Part shown: positions 32,080 to 43,894 of the stretch, piece after piece
How positions within the stretch are numbered: position 1 is the first letter of the stretch
Layout: each line of letters starts with the position of its first letter
Origin: Bathymodiolus brooksi
Taxonomy: Eukaryota > Mollusca > Bivalvia > Mytilida > Modiolidae
Direction: 5' to 3'
DNA length: 64,000 nt
Assembly (NCBI GenBank): GCA_963680875.1
Contig: OY804579.1
Location: forward strand, 78,977,095 to 79,041,094
Translations under genes and position numbers: made by a program
The notes under the pieces: generated by a model
Told to the model about the DNA's origin: nothing
The model's database searches: none
The model's input: the letters and a program-made list of their open reading frames with translations, nothing else

Positions 32080-32740
32080 CAATCCAAAGTAAGAGATGGC
32101 CACCATGCCAGGACAAATTTTAACATATGTAGGAAAATGAACAAAATAATCATTGGATGCAAAGTTTTTTTTTTTTTTTTTTTTTGCGTCAATCGGGAAT
32201 CCATGTATGACCACCATCCGAGTACATATACATTGTTTAACAAAGGACCTGGGAGAATCAATATGAAGCCTTTTCTCAGAAAGTATAAACTTGACTGGAC
32301 CCAAATGGTGCACAAATAATCAGGTGAGCCTCTAGTTAGCTTGACCATCAGGTTGGCTGAACTCCAGCTGTAGATGAATATTCATGTCAAACTCTAATAA
32401 GCATATCTGATCCAAAGGCCAAAGTTCTCTCACCTTATACATTATATGCTATTTTTATTTCGCCTTGCCCAATTGGTCATGTGAGCTTTTGTCATCACTT
32501 TCCATCCATCTTTGTATGTTGTCTTCTGTGGATTTTTTTACTGAAATCACATGGCCAAAATAAGCCAAACTTGGTATGAAACAGTATTGGAAGGTCCTCT
32601 ACAAATTTTGTAGGTTTTAATTGGGAATGTTGTATTTGTGATTATCAAAGATAAATTTTATTCACAATTCCATTCTTTACCAATACCACTGAGCCATTTG
32701 ATCTGAAACCTTACAAGACTAATAAATGGAAGGGCACAAA
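32080..32740 (+). repeat. Further family B fragments
   Basis: Diverged monomer pieces (AAGAGATGGCCACCATGCCA near 32089; CTTGCCCAATTGGTCATGTG head at about 32463, TAAGCCAAACTTGGTATGAA, GGAAGGTCCTCTACAAATTT). The poly-T run at 32166-32184 interrupts one. Non-coding. Confidence 0.6.
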
Positions 32741-33649
32741 CAAAATAATTTGTTCCTGTCAGCTGTCTAATATAGCAAAGAGTAGTTTGTGTCTTGTCGT
32801 CTTCATTAATATTTCACATTTTAAATACTTTTCTGGTCAAGCTGAATGCAATATAAATGCAAATTATTCCCATGATAAAGCCTATTGGAGCCAATCAGAA
32901 TTGAGATGAATTATTCATGAGCAAAGGAAATTTCTTTCAGGTGTCCCATAGGTGTTGAGGGAAAATATTAGAGCATTGACTTAAAAGACATTTATTTTTA
33001 TAACAAAAGGCCTGGGACCTATGAAGCACCAACTGGTTATCAAACTGTTACCATTTCATGAAGGAAGTTATAGACAACATGTACTTTATTGAATCTGTTA
33101 TCATTAAAACTGAAAATGAGGATGTGAATACACTTTCTCTGTACTGGGTACCAGATTCATACAACTGACTGCACAATGAAAGATATATTTTTATATATAC
33201 AGGCTAGTCTGCTTTAGTGACCTTAATTTTTATTTCCCTTCACAGTGCATTTCATATCAATTAACCTTGTATTAAGTGATCACGTCCTGTCTTATGTAAC
33301 TACATTTCACTGTTCCTTTGGAAGGTCACATGACAGGTTTGACTCTTATATACATTGCCAGTTTATCTAGGTACTAAGCAAATAATTCTGAACAAAATTC
33401 TTAAATCGGTTCTTTCGGCACTTTAGAATTTCAAAAATAACATGAGAAATGGTGTTGATCAAATGTGGATTACAAAACATCTTTTTCATTGTTTCTAATC
33501 ACCATCTATGAAATTTTATCATAGTATTAATAACAAGAACCTAGTACACAGTTTTGGGTAGACAGAATATTTATTTATAAACACACAAATATTCTTCAAA
33601 TAAGTACACTGAAGATGATAATATTTAAATGTAGGACCGCTTGATCCAC
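32741..33649. other. Intergenic region
   Basis: AT-rich. A reversed copy of the CAAACCTGTC family is at 33190-33345 (AGTGACCTTAATTTTTATTT ... CCTTTGGAAGGTCACATGAC). No gene seen. Confidence 0.5.
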
Positions 33650-33930
33650 TATATATTTGTCAATAAATAAACGTTAGAGAATACCAAAAGGGGCAATCAA
33701 AACTGGCAACATAGGGTCCACAAGACAAAGAAAAACAAAACACAATATGTGTTGGACACCATTATATGCAAACAAGGACAAATGATGTAAATTAGACACG
33801 AGTCCTCCTACAAACAACTGGAAGTAAAGACGAACTGAACATCGTTTTTATGCAGAAATTGTAATGGACATCACAAGGAACTTAGAATGTAAAGACACAT
33901 AATAGGACAACACAAAAAACTAAAAAGATG
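33650..33930 (-). repeat. Dispersed element E, single-unit copy, inverted relative to 36.6 kb
   Basis: Read on the minus strand it runs TTTTTAGTTTTTTGTGTTGT, CCTATTATGTGTCTTTACAT, TTCTGCATAAAAACGATGTT, CCAGTTGTTTGTAGGAGGAC, TTGTTTGCATATAATGGTGT, CCAACACATATTGTG, then TGGTATTCTCTAACGTTTAT. The element at 36605-38270 has the same order, but with 35 tandem units where this copy has one. A third, older copy is at 58480-58600. Confidence 0.85.
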
Positions 33931-36604
33931 ACAACACAGACCCACCAGAAAACAGGGGGTAAACAGTTCCAGTCAAGTTTGTTTGGGGGATTTTTCAACA
34001 CTGTTTTTGAGCTATGTAAAAAAGGAGGCATCTCAGGAAAGGGAAAATGGATATATCATATAGGTGTCTATATGAAGTTTCCTGTGAATCTTTCAGGGAG
34101 GGTTAGGGTTATGGTGTTTTATGCCACTTTCAACAATATGTCAGTAATATCGTGGCGATCAATTTTATTGTTGGAGAAAACCAACCGACCTGTCCCAAGT
34201 CATTTAAATGATTACAGTTGAACACAAATGTCATGACATCACCAACTAATTTTTTATTTGTAGGGAATTTTGATTTGAAAAGTTGACCCCAAATGTACCA
34301 GTATTCGTTTACAAAATGAAGAACTTCATATCAACAGAATTCTAAGATCTTTAATTTCCTTCATTGAGCATATAATAACATGTGTATAACATTTATTACT
34401 GGTCAGGATAATGATTAGTTTCTTTTAAAACACAGATTTAGGATACAATATTGTTACAATAACACAATATATATATATATATAATTAGAACTTGTTCAGA
34501 CAATTTATCTTAGAGAACAAAAATAATTAGAACTCATTCAGACAATTTATCTTAAAGCACAAAAATAATTAGAGCTTGTTCAAAAATTTATCTTAAAGCA
34601 CAAAAAAGCAAAGGCACTGTCAACATGAAGAAAATTTATAACAAACATATTTAGGTGAGCAATATAAATTTGAAGCTAACCTTGATATATCTTGCTAGTC
34701 TTGCTGCCTGTTGAATATTCATTAATATTGGCTTATTCAAGGATAATATTGGGATACAAATGTTTACAAAGTGCGCTCCACTAAATGAGTTCATTTTAAT
34801 TGGATCTCTTAAAGAAAATGCATCATTTTGCAAAATATAAAATAGTTAAAGTTTATAAATTAGATATCTACACTTTTATTACGGTATAGATTAAAGTGTC
34901 CAGCTTATTGTATAAATCAAACAAGGGACCTGCCATTTTGCATTCTGGGTTCAAATATATATCGTAGAAGCATAAAGAAAGTCAGTCATATAAACTTTAT
35001 CAAAACAGACATAACTACAGCCAGTGCAACAAAGATAAGCATACCATAGATCTCTAATGTCTTTTACAGGAAATGGATTGAGGGAGACTGTATTAAAACA
35101 TCTGAAAAAGGTTAGTTTGATCCCATAATATTCTAAATATTAAACAAACATTAGAAATCTATCCGTTTCTTTTATTGTCAGTATTTAAGACAAATTGACA
35201 ACATGGAGTGAAATAAAAAAAAAAAAGGCTACATCCCATTACAAATGATTTGGTTGACAATATCAATATACTATTTTTGAAATAAAGTAAACAATAGTGG
35301 GACCTCTTCTTTTTTCTCTTAAATTGTCTTGCTTAATGTCAGAACATAGAAAAAGACAAATCCTATATGAAATGCTACACATGATCTTTCTTAAGAAAAT
35401 GATACAACTTGATCAAAATACATAATCTTCCGTTTTATGTTTGAAAAACACAGGTTTATAAACAAACAAACAAACAAAAATCAACAATTGGTTGAAACCT
35501 GATTTAATAATACATGAGAATTATGAAATATATATATGTTTTATTCTAAGTAGGGAGCAGAGCCAACGATGCATAAATAATCTAAAATTTTAAAATAAAT
35601 AGATATCACAATCATTCAAAATTTTAACATTTTAATAGTTTTGTTTGTACTACACGTGGAATCCTTTCTTGTAAGCAGTATATTAAGTAGATGTGTGATA
35701 CTGAATATAATCCCAAATTTACTTTACTAAATGGCATATTCTAAAGATTGAAGAATATCATCAGATTTTTATAGATAAGGATTTCTTGTATTTAAACACA
35801 TTGCCTGTACATCTAAACAAAATTAAATTTTGATCTGAATATATTGCTGCACATAAATATAGATACTCCTTCTGTTACCCATGCATAACGATATTTCTCC
35901 ACTATGGGTTGGTAAAAATTTGAAAATTAAACTATTGAGAGTGGAGAAATATCACAATCCACTGATAGCAGAGGGAGAATCTGTTTCTCCTATAACCAAA
36001 ATGTCCAAAATATTTTTACTTCGTTAATTTCCGTCGTAAATTGGCAAGAATTCTCATGCAGAAATTTAACCTATGAATGACAGTCCTCACGATTAGCAAT
36101 GGTCCTTCGACCCAAGACCCGTAAAACTTTGCTTGGACTAGTAAAATTTTCAGATTTTATTTAGAACTATATAAAAATAAAGAATTTGATTCGGACCAGT
36201 AAGTTCAAATTTTCATTTCGAGAACTGCTGAATGGGAGAAAAAAAAAACCAATACCACACGATGACAAATATATGAAAATAATTAACACTATTATAATAG
36301 GACAGTACATATAATTACATTTTGGCAGAAAAAAGTGTATAATTTCAATCTCAAAAACATGTTTAAAATAATAATCAAAAGTAACGGTACTTAAATCAAT
36401 ATAATAATAAAGTTCACAACTTGTTCTATTAGATATGTTAAGTCTTGATGCTAATATTTTGGTCATGTTTTCTAAGTAGATAGATAAAATCTAGGGTGGG
36501 ACTTCTCTCATCATAACTTCACATAATACCATTTGTGAACTGAAAGTAAAAAAAGAAAAATAATGAAGAATTCAGTAGATATCTTTGTTTGATTTTATAT
36601 CATT
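33931..36604. other. Intergenic region with SINE-tail and short tandem repeats
   Basis: A reversed SINE-tail element at about 34100-34205 (GGTTATGGTGTTTTATGCCA ... AAAACCAACCGACCTGTC), a three-unit tandem of about 42 bp at 34480-34607 (ATAATTAGAACTTGTTCAGA, CAATTTATCTTAAAGCACAA), a short AT run near 34470, and a reversed copy of the 18.7-kb repeat at 36070-36230. No gene recognised. Confidence 0.55.
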
Positions 36605-38275
36605 TTAGTTTTTTGTGTTGCCCTATTATGTGTCTTTACACTCTTGAGTTCCATGTTGTGATGTCCGTTATGATTTCCGCATAAAAATGATGTTTGATTC
36701 ATTTTTACCTCCAGTTGTTTGTTTGTAAGAGGGCTCATGTCTTGTTTACGTTATTTGTGTTTGTTTGTAAGAGGGTTCATGTCTTGTTTATGTTATTTGT
36801 GTTTGTTTGTAAGAGGGCTCATGTCTTGTTTACATTAATTGTGTTTGTTTGTAAGAGGGCTCATGTCTTGTTTACGTTATTTGTGTTTGTTTGTAAGAGG
36901 GCTCATGTCTTGTTTACATTATTTGTGTTTGTTTGTAAGAGGGCTCATGTCTTGTTTACGTTATTTGTGTTTGTTTGTAAGAGGGCTCATGTCTTGTTTA
37001 CGTTATTTGTGTTTGTTTGTAAGAGGGCTCATGTCTTGTTTATGTTATTTGTGCTTGTTTGTAAGAGGGCTCATGTCTTGTTTACATTATTTGTGTTTGT
37101 TTGTAGGATGGCTCATGTCTTGTTTACGTTATTTGTGTTTGTTTGTAAGAGGGCTCATGTCTTGTTTACATTATTTGTGTTTGTTTGTAGGATGGCTCAT
37201 GTCTTGTTTACATTATTTGTGTTTGTTTGTAAGAGGGCTCATGTCTTGTTTACGTTATTTGTGTTTGTTTGTAAGAGGGCTCATGTCTTGTTTACGTTAT
37301 TTGTGTTTGTTTGTAAGAGGGTTCATGTCTTGTTTATGTTATTTGTGTTTGTTTGTAAGAGGGCTCATGTCTTGTTTACGTTATTTGTGTTTGTTTGTAA
37401 GAGGGCTCATGTCTTGTTTATGTTATTTGTGTTTGTTTGTAAGAGGGCTCATGTCTTGTTTACGTTATTTGTGTTTGTTTGTAAGAGGGTTCATGTCTTG
37501 TTTATGTTATTTGTGTTTGTTTGTAAGAGGGCTCATGTCTTGTTTACATTAATTGTGTTTGTTTGTAAGAGGGCTCATGTCTTGTTTACGTTATTTGTGT
37601 TTGTTTGTAAGAGGGCTCATGTCTTGTTTACGTTATTTGTGCTTGTTTGTAAGAGGGCTCATGTCTTGTTTACATTATTTGTGTTTGTTTGTAGGATGGC
37701 TCATGTCTTGTTTACGTTATTTGTGTTTGTTTGTAAGAGGGCTCATGTCTTGTTTACATTATTTGTGTTTGTTTGTAGGATGGCTCATGTCTTGTTTACA
37801 TTATTTGTGTTTGTTTGTAAGAGGGCTCATGTCTTGTTTACGTTATTTGTGTTTGTTTGTAAGAGGGCTCATGTCTTGTTTACGTTATTTGTGTTTGTTT
37901 GTAAGAGGGTTCATGTCTTGTTTATGTTATTTGTGTTTGTTTGTAAGAGGGCTCATGTCTTGTTTACGTTATTTGTGTTTGTTTGTAAGAGGGCTCATGT
38001 CTTGTTTATGTTATTTGTGTTTGTTTGTAAGAGGGCTCATGTCTTGTTTACGTTATTTGTGTTTGTTTGTAAGAGGGTTCATGTCTTGTTTATGTTATTT
38101 GTGTTTGTTTGTAAGAGGGCTCATGTCTTGTTTACGTTATTTGTGTTTGTTTGTAAGAGGGTTCATGTCTTGTTTACGTTATTTGTGTTTGTTTGCATAT
38201 AGTGGTGTCCAACACACATTATGTTGTGTTTTTCGTTGCCAATTTCTATGGTATTCTCTAACGTTTATTTACATT
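36605..38275 (+). repeat. Dispersed element E carrying a 35-unit 42-bp minisatellite
   Basis: Left part 36605-36717 and right part 38188-38275 match the single-unit copy at 33650-33930. Between them TTTGTTTGTAAGAGGGCTCA plus TGTCTTGTTTACGTTATTTG plus TG (42 bp) repeats exactly 35 times (36718-38187). As 42 is 14 codons, two of the three plus-strand frames stay open, one for 502 codons; this is an artefact. Marker variants (GTAGGATGGCTC) at 37103 and 37691 show a duplicated 588-bp (14-unit) block. Confidence 0.95.
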
Positions 38276-39997
38276 CATATTATATGAAGAATTTGTTCAT
38301 AAACACTATTTATATCAAATTCATATATGGGCTGTTAAAAAAAAAAAATGGCTCCAACATGTGAAAAAAATGTCCAAATTAAACTCACTCTTAAAAACTT
38401 TCTGCTGATAATTTTCAATGTTGTATACATTGAAGTAAATGAAACAAGAAAGAAACTATGAACAGATAAGCAATAAATTTTTAAGAACCTTTTATTGAAC
38501 ACAAATTGGCATAAAAAACATGTAAAACACATACTTATTCTATATCAGTTAAACAATCTTTAGTCTCAATTATTTTGTATAACGGTTTCTCAAACAATGC
38601 AACTGATATAAATGACTTTTTGTGCAAAATATTGGGTCATTGGTAGTTGTAGTTTTTCTTAAAAGCTATTTTTTTATGAAAAATTCTCAATATTTTTGTC
38701 CAATCTACCTGATAAAGTTTTTATTATCAAAATAATAACGAATATTTTTACTTATGACAGCAAAATTTTCAAACTTTAAAGATAAGTAGCCATTTGTAAA
38801 AAAAAATCACATTGATTTTTTGAACGATCGCAAAATAATTGGTTTTAGAAAAAACATTTTGTCTATTTTTGTTGCACTCCTGACATTTTATAATAAAGAA
38901 AAAAAGGAAGAAAATATCATATTTTAAAATGCCAACATTGAACAGCGATGTTACTGTTAACTCATACAATAATTTTTACCTGTTTCAATGAAATATTTGT
39001 ACAGAAATGACAGTATTTGGAAATTTGTAACAATTTTTTGCCATACCACTTCTTTAATACCCAGTTTTAGCAGCAATATTTTTAATACAAACATTTGAAA
39101 ATTTGTATTATACCACTCTAATATATTAGATAAATCATAAAGAAATAATTAGAATATTTTTATAGGCTAGAAAAGGCAATTTATCATAAATTATCATTAT
39201 TTTATCAATGGTACTATTTTATCAGGACATGTTCCACTCCTGACATTATATTGCCATCAAGAAAAAGAAGAGTTATTAGCTTAAAAACAATTCACAGGGG
39301 AAAAAATCAGTTGGTGTTCTTTCAAGCATTAGTTTTACCAAGTTTTAATGATAATTGTTTCTTAAAGTAACATTTTTCTAGTTATTTGTAATTTGTTTAC
39401 AGCCATACTTCTCGAAAATTCCAACTTATTTTTGAAATATACTATACAAAAACATTTAAAACATGTATTAATCTAAATTAATATTGAAAATAAATGTTTA
39501 ATGTACAATTACAAGTATTTTTTGGATACTTAGAAAATTGATTATATCAAATTTCAATGATTTTTAAATATTTATGTCTGGAGTGCAACATTTACATAAT
39601 CAACCATAAATTATCTATAAGAAAATAGATAAATGCAATTATCATAAACTTTATCAAGTCAATTAATCTCCAATAGCTAATGAACCTAGAAAACATGTTC
39701 CCTTGTCAGAGAATGTCTCTAGTATTAATAACTAATAGATATTAAAGCATGAGACCATTTAAAATGAACAAAAATGCTTTATTACATAAAATTAAAAGCA
39801 CATAAAATGCTATTGGCACTTTTAATTTTTTCAAACATTATTCTAAACTTGACAGAATCTCATTTTATTTAAATCATCCATATAAAAAGCTATAATTTAG
39901 ACTCTGTAGAAGATCACTTAAAACTAGTTGCACTCCTGACATGAGTCAAATGCTTCTGTGAGAGATATTTTATGTATCTCAAACAGGTAAATGGGTT
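38276..39997. other. Region downstream of (or 3' UTR of) the pyrophosphatase gene
   Basis: Very AT-rich. If 39998-40020 is the last coding exon of the minus-strand gene, this is its 3' UTR. Possible minus-strand AATAAA signals appear as TTTATT near 39779 and 38489. It holds the first members of a recurring GTTGCACTCCTGACAT motif (separate entry). Confidence 0.4.
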
Positions 39998-40506
39998 TTA
40001 TCTGTTCTCTTGGTCAGTCTCTGTTGAAATAGAAAGACAAATGTGATTTTAGTTACCCGGTACATTTAAAAGAAAATATGTCTAAGAAAATATCAAATGT
40101 TGCCCTCCTGACATTTGAGGGTGCTGCCTTTAATGTGACATTATTGGCCTTACTACTGATTTTAGTGTATCCTTTAACTATGGTTTTGAAGCAGCAATGA
40201 TGTATTAAGATTTATTTATACCCCATATCTTTGAAAACTAAAAGACAACATTTCTACAATGTAATTTAGGAAAACTTGCATAAATGTTTGTTGCACTCCT
40301 GACTAGGTACATCTTTTTTACAAAGCCAAATTTTTATGCAATGATAAATGTGAAGCATGATCTATTGCTATCTTAAAGTATGTCAACATATCAAAGTTTG
40401 TGATGAAATAGATTTTGATAACATATTGTTTGATTTAGCACTGTGGTAGCTTGTTGAAAATTAAGGATTTTTTAAAGTGTCACAAAAAAGGGTTGCACTC
40501 CTGACA
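38871..40506. repeat. Seven dispersed copies of a 16-bp motif GTTGCACTCCTGACAT
   Basis: Copies start at 38871, 39231 (one change), 39574 (inverted, one change), 39927, 40099 (one change), 40290 (first 14 bp) and 40492 (first 15 bp). Spacing is 360, 343, 353, 172, 191 and 202 bp. Between copies the sequence is AT-rich with no clear alignment. On the minus strand the motif reads ATGTCAGGAGTGCAAC. Confidence 0.85.
39998..40020 (-). CDS. PPA1: Candidate last coding exon of the pyrophosphatase gene
   Basis: On the minus strand a TCTTTCTATTTCAACAG acceptor is followed by AGACTGACCAAGAGAACAGA and TAA. In the phase left by exon 43855-43894 this reads E-T-D-Q-E-N-R-stop. The acceptor is good and the phase fits, but the peptide is too short to recognise and the family's usual C-terminal Trp (DKWF in human PPA1) is absent. 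The true last exon may be elsewhere in the intron or below 40 kb. Confidence 0.3.
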
Positions 40507-40673
40507 ATTTTGACATGTTTTTTGGACATATTTTTTTTGTTATTCTAGATATCTTAAAAGATTTTTTGCAGTAACAAACATCAAATCATTACAGATCTTT
40601 TGAACTATTTAGATCCAATAAAATCATAAAAATGAGTAAATTAGACAGCTATAGCAGTAGACGCCATTTTTTT

Positions 40674-41037
40674 TTAAAGTGCCCATATAGCAACAAGAGG
40701 AATAATTTTGTAAATGAATAAAGACGTCACTTCCAACAATATTTCACTTATATTGTTGATGTTGAACTTTAGTGGTGATAGGGCCATCCTTAAAAATATC
40801 TTTGTTTGCCGAACCTGAACCTCCATTTCTCCAATGGCTCTGTAGGTAGAGGGATTGTTTTTCTTGTTTTCCAAAATAGCCCAAAATGTGGACATCATAT
40901 CAGACAATAGCTTCAATGCTGCATTCTGGTTCCTGCCCAGGTTGAGCAACATATTTTGATCATATAAAACAGTGTAAACCATGTTCGAACACAAATTCTG
41001 AAACATTGTCTGAAACTTCTGGTAATGATTTCGTGCA
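40674..41037 (-). CDS. Unrecognised open frame with exon-like codon use
   Basis: On the minus strand a pyrimidine-rich tract and ATCATTACCAG are followed by an open frame of about 120 codons: KFQTMFQNLCSNMVYTVLYD, QNMLLNLGRNQNAALKLLSD, MMSTFWAILENKKNNPSTYR, AIGEMEVQVRQTKIF, LRMALSPLKFNINNISEILL, ending VAIWAL-stop. It is richer in GC than its AT-rich surroundings and has a balanced residue mix, unlike the repeat translations nearby. I do not recognise a family. It could be an exon of an unseen gene, an alternative 3' exon of the pyrophosphatase gene, or a mobile-element fragment. GTTGAACTTTAGTGGTGATA at its 3' side recurs loosely at 41170-41225. Confidence 0.35.
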
Positions 41038-41379
41038 ACAACAAAAAAGAGAGAGAAAAAGACGTCGCTAAATCGCCCAAAACATATTTCCAGTCACAAC
41101 CTTTTCTAATGGTCTGTCAGGTGCAGGAAACAAACAAATTTTTTACTTTGGCCTGGCCAATAATTGTATGTTGAACTTTAGTGGTAATACCAACTAATTT
41201 AGACGTTGAACATTAGTGGTGATAGCCAATAATTGCATGGTAATTTTGTGAGTTGAATCTATTTTCTTATGTAAAAAAAACTTAAGATTATCTGTTTTAG
41301 CGAAAACACAATGTTGTTTCATTCACTGATTATCAAAAAACAAGACACTGTTGTATAGTATTGCATGTGTTCCCTTGTT

Positions 41380-43830
41380 ACAGCTGATACTAATCAGTAT
41401 CCAATCAGCTTACTTGTAACAGCAGATACTAATCAGTATCCAGTCAGTTTACTTGTAACAGCTGATACTAATCAGTATCCAGTCAGGTTACTTGTTACAG
41501 CTGATACTAATCAGTATCCAGTCAGTTTACTTGTAACAGCTGATACTAATCAGTATCCAGTCAGGTTACTTGCTACAGCTGATACTAATCAGTATCCAGT
41601 CAGGTTACTTGCAACAGCTGATACTAATCAGTATCCAGTCAGGTTACTTGTAACAGCTGATAGTAATCAGTATCCAGTCAGGTTACTTGTAACAGCTGAT
41701 ACTAATCAGTATCCAGTCAGTTTACTTGTAACAGCTGATAGTAATCAGTATCCAGTCAGGTTACTTGTAACAGCTGATACTAATCAGTATCCAGTCAGGT
41801 TACTTGTAACAGCTGATACTAATCAGTATCCAGTCAGTTTACTTGTAACAGCTGATACTAATCAGTATCCAGTCAGTTTACTTGTAACAGCTGATACTAA
41901 TCAGTATCCAGTCAGTTTACTTGTAACAGCTGATACTAATCAGTATCCAGTCAGTTTACTTGTAACAGCTGATAGTAATCAGTATCTAGTCAGTTTACTT
42001 GTAACAGCTGATAGTAATCAGTATCCAGTCAGTTTACTTGTAACAGCAGATACTAATCAGTATCTAGTCAGTTTACTTGTAACAGCAGATACTAATCAGT
42101 ATCCAGTCAGTTTACTTGTAACAGCTGATAGTAATCAGTATCCAGTCAGTTTACTTGTAACAGCAGATACTAATCAGTATCCAATCAGTTTACTTGTAAC
42201 AGCTGATACTAATCAGTATCCAGTCAGTTTACTTGTAACAGCTGATAGTAATCAGTATCCAGTCAGTTTACTTGTAACAGCAGATACTAATCAGTATCCA
42301 ATCAGTTTACTTGTAACAGCTGATACTAATCAGTATCCAGTCAGGTTACTTGTAACAGCAGATACTAATCAGTATCCAGTCAGTTTACTTGTAACAGCTG
42401 ATACTAATCAGTATCCAGTCAGTTTACTTGTAACAGCTGATACTAATCAGTATCCAGTCAGTTTACTTGTAACAGCTGATACTAATCAGTATCTAGTCAG
42501 TTTACTTGTAACAGCTGATAGTAATCAGTATCCAATCAGTTTACTTGTTACAGCTGATACTAATCAGTATCCAGTCAGGTTACTTGTAACAGCTGATACT
42601 AATCAGTATCCAGTCAGTTTACTTGTAACAGCTGATACTAATCAGTATCCAGTCAGGTTACTTGTTACAGCTGATACTAATCAGTATCCAGTCAGTTTAC
42701 TTGTAACAGCTGATACTAATCAGTATCCAGTCAGGTTACTTGTTACAGCTGATACTAATCAGTATCCAGTCAGTTTACTTGTAACATCTGATACTAATCA
42801 GTATCCAGTCAGGTTACTTGCTACAGCTGATACTAATCAGTATCCAGTCAGGTTACTTGTAACAGCTGATAGTAATCAGTATCCAGTCAGTTTACTTGTT
42901 ACAGCTGATACTAATCAGTATCTAGTCAGTTTACTTGTTACAGCTGGTACTAATCAGTATCCAGTCAGTTTACTTGTAACAGCTGATAATAATCAGTATC
43001 CAGTCAGTTTACTTGTAATAGCTGATACTAATCAGTATCCAGTCAGTTTACTTGTAACAGCTGATACTAATCAGTATCCAGTCAGTTTACTTGTAACAGC
43101 TGATACTAATCAGTATCTAGTCAGTTTACTTGTAACAGCTGATACTAATCAGTATCCAGTCAGTTTACTTGTAACAGCTGATACTAATCAGTATCCAGTC
43201 AGTTTACTTGTAACAGCTGATAGTAATCAGTATCCAATCAGTTTACTTGTAACAGCTGATACTAATCAGTATCCAGTCAGTTTACTTGTAACAGCTGATA
43301 CTAATCAGTATCCAGTCAGTTTACTTGTAACAGCTGATAGTAATCAGTATCCAATCAGTTAACTTGTAACAGCTGATACTAATCAGTATCCAATCAGTTT
43401 ACTTGTAACAGCTGATACTAATCAGTATCCAGTCAGTTTACTTGTAACAGCTGATACTAATCAGTATCCAATCAGTTTACTTGTAACAGCTGATACTAAT
43501 CAGTATCCAGTCAGTTTACTTGTAACAGCTGATACTAATCAGTATCCAGTCAGTTTACTTGTAACAGCTGATAGTAATCAGTATCCAGTCAGTTTACTTG
43601 TAACAGCTGATACTAATCAGTATCCAGTCAGTTTACTTGTAACAGCTGATACTAATCAGTATCCAATCAGTTTACTTGTAACAGCTGATACTAATCAGTA
43701 TCCAGTCAGTTTACTTGTAACAGCTGATAGTAATCAGTATCCAGTCAGTTTACTTGTAACAGCTGATACTAATCAGTATCCAGTTAGTTTATTTGTAACA
43801 GCTGATAGTAATCAGTATCCAGTCAGTTTA
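41380..43830 (+). repeat. 39-bp minisatellite, 63 units, each with an internal hairpin
   Basis: The unit is ACAGCTGATACTAATCAGTA plus TCCAGTCAGTTTACTTGTA (39 bp). First and last unit starts (41380, 43798) are exactly 62 periods apart. Each unit holds the inverted repeat GATACT-AATC-AGTATC and a CAGCTG E-box-like palindrome. Frequent variants are GATAGT, TATCTAGTC and CCAATCAG. As 39 is 13 codons, a 665-codon frame runs until a TAA variant at 43360; it is not a gene. The array lies in the last intron of the minus-strand gene and stops 24 bp from the exon at 43855. Confidence 0.97.
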
Positions 43831-43854
43831 CCTATTAGTTGGCTAGATAATTAC

Positions 43855-43894
43855 CTGTATCAGATATATCCTTAGCCGAGCCTGGTTCTGTAGT
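43855..43894 (-). CDS. PPA1: Likely penultimate pyrophosphatase exon
   Basis: A 40-nt exon, acceptor TTTTTAATTACAG, donor GTAATT. In phase it reads [13 protein letters not shown] and one base. The C-terminal tail is poorly conserved in this family, so support comes from splice sites, phase and position and not from similarity. The 39-bp minisatellite begins 24 bp inside its downstream intron. Confidence 0.65.

Noticed and set aside
36694..38202. 502-codon open frame (VFVCKRAHVLFTLF repeats) as a membrane protein
   Set aside because: It is the translation of a 42-bp minisatellite (14 codons). Another frame is equally open, and the single-unit ancestor at 33.7 kb is non-coding.
41365..43362. 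665-codon open frame (LLVTADTNQYPVS repeats) as a repetitive secreted protein
   Set aside because: 39-bp minisatellite with a period divisible by three; no start context, no signal peptide, ended by a random variant. It lies in an intron of the opposite strand.
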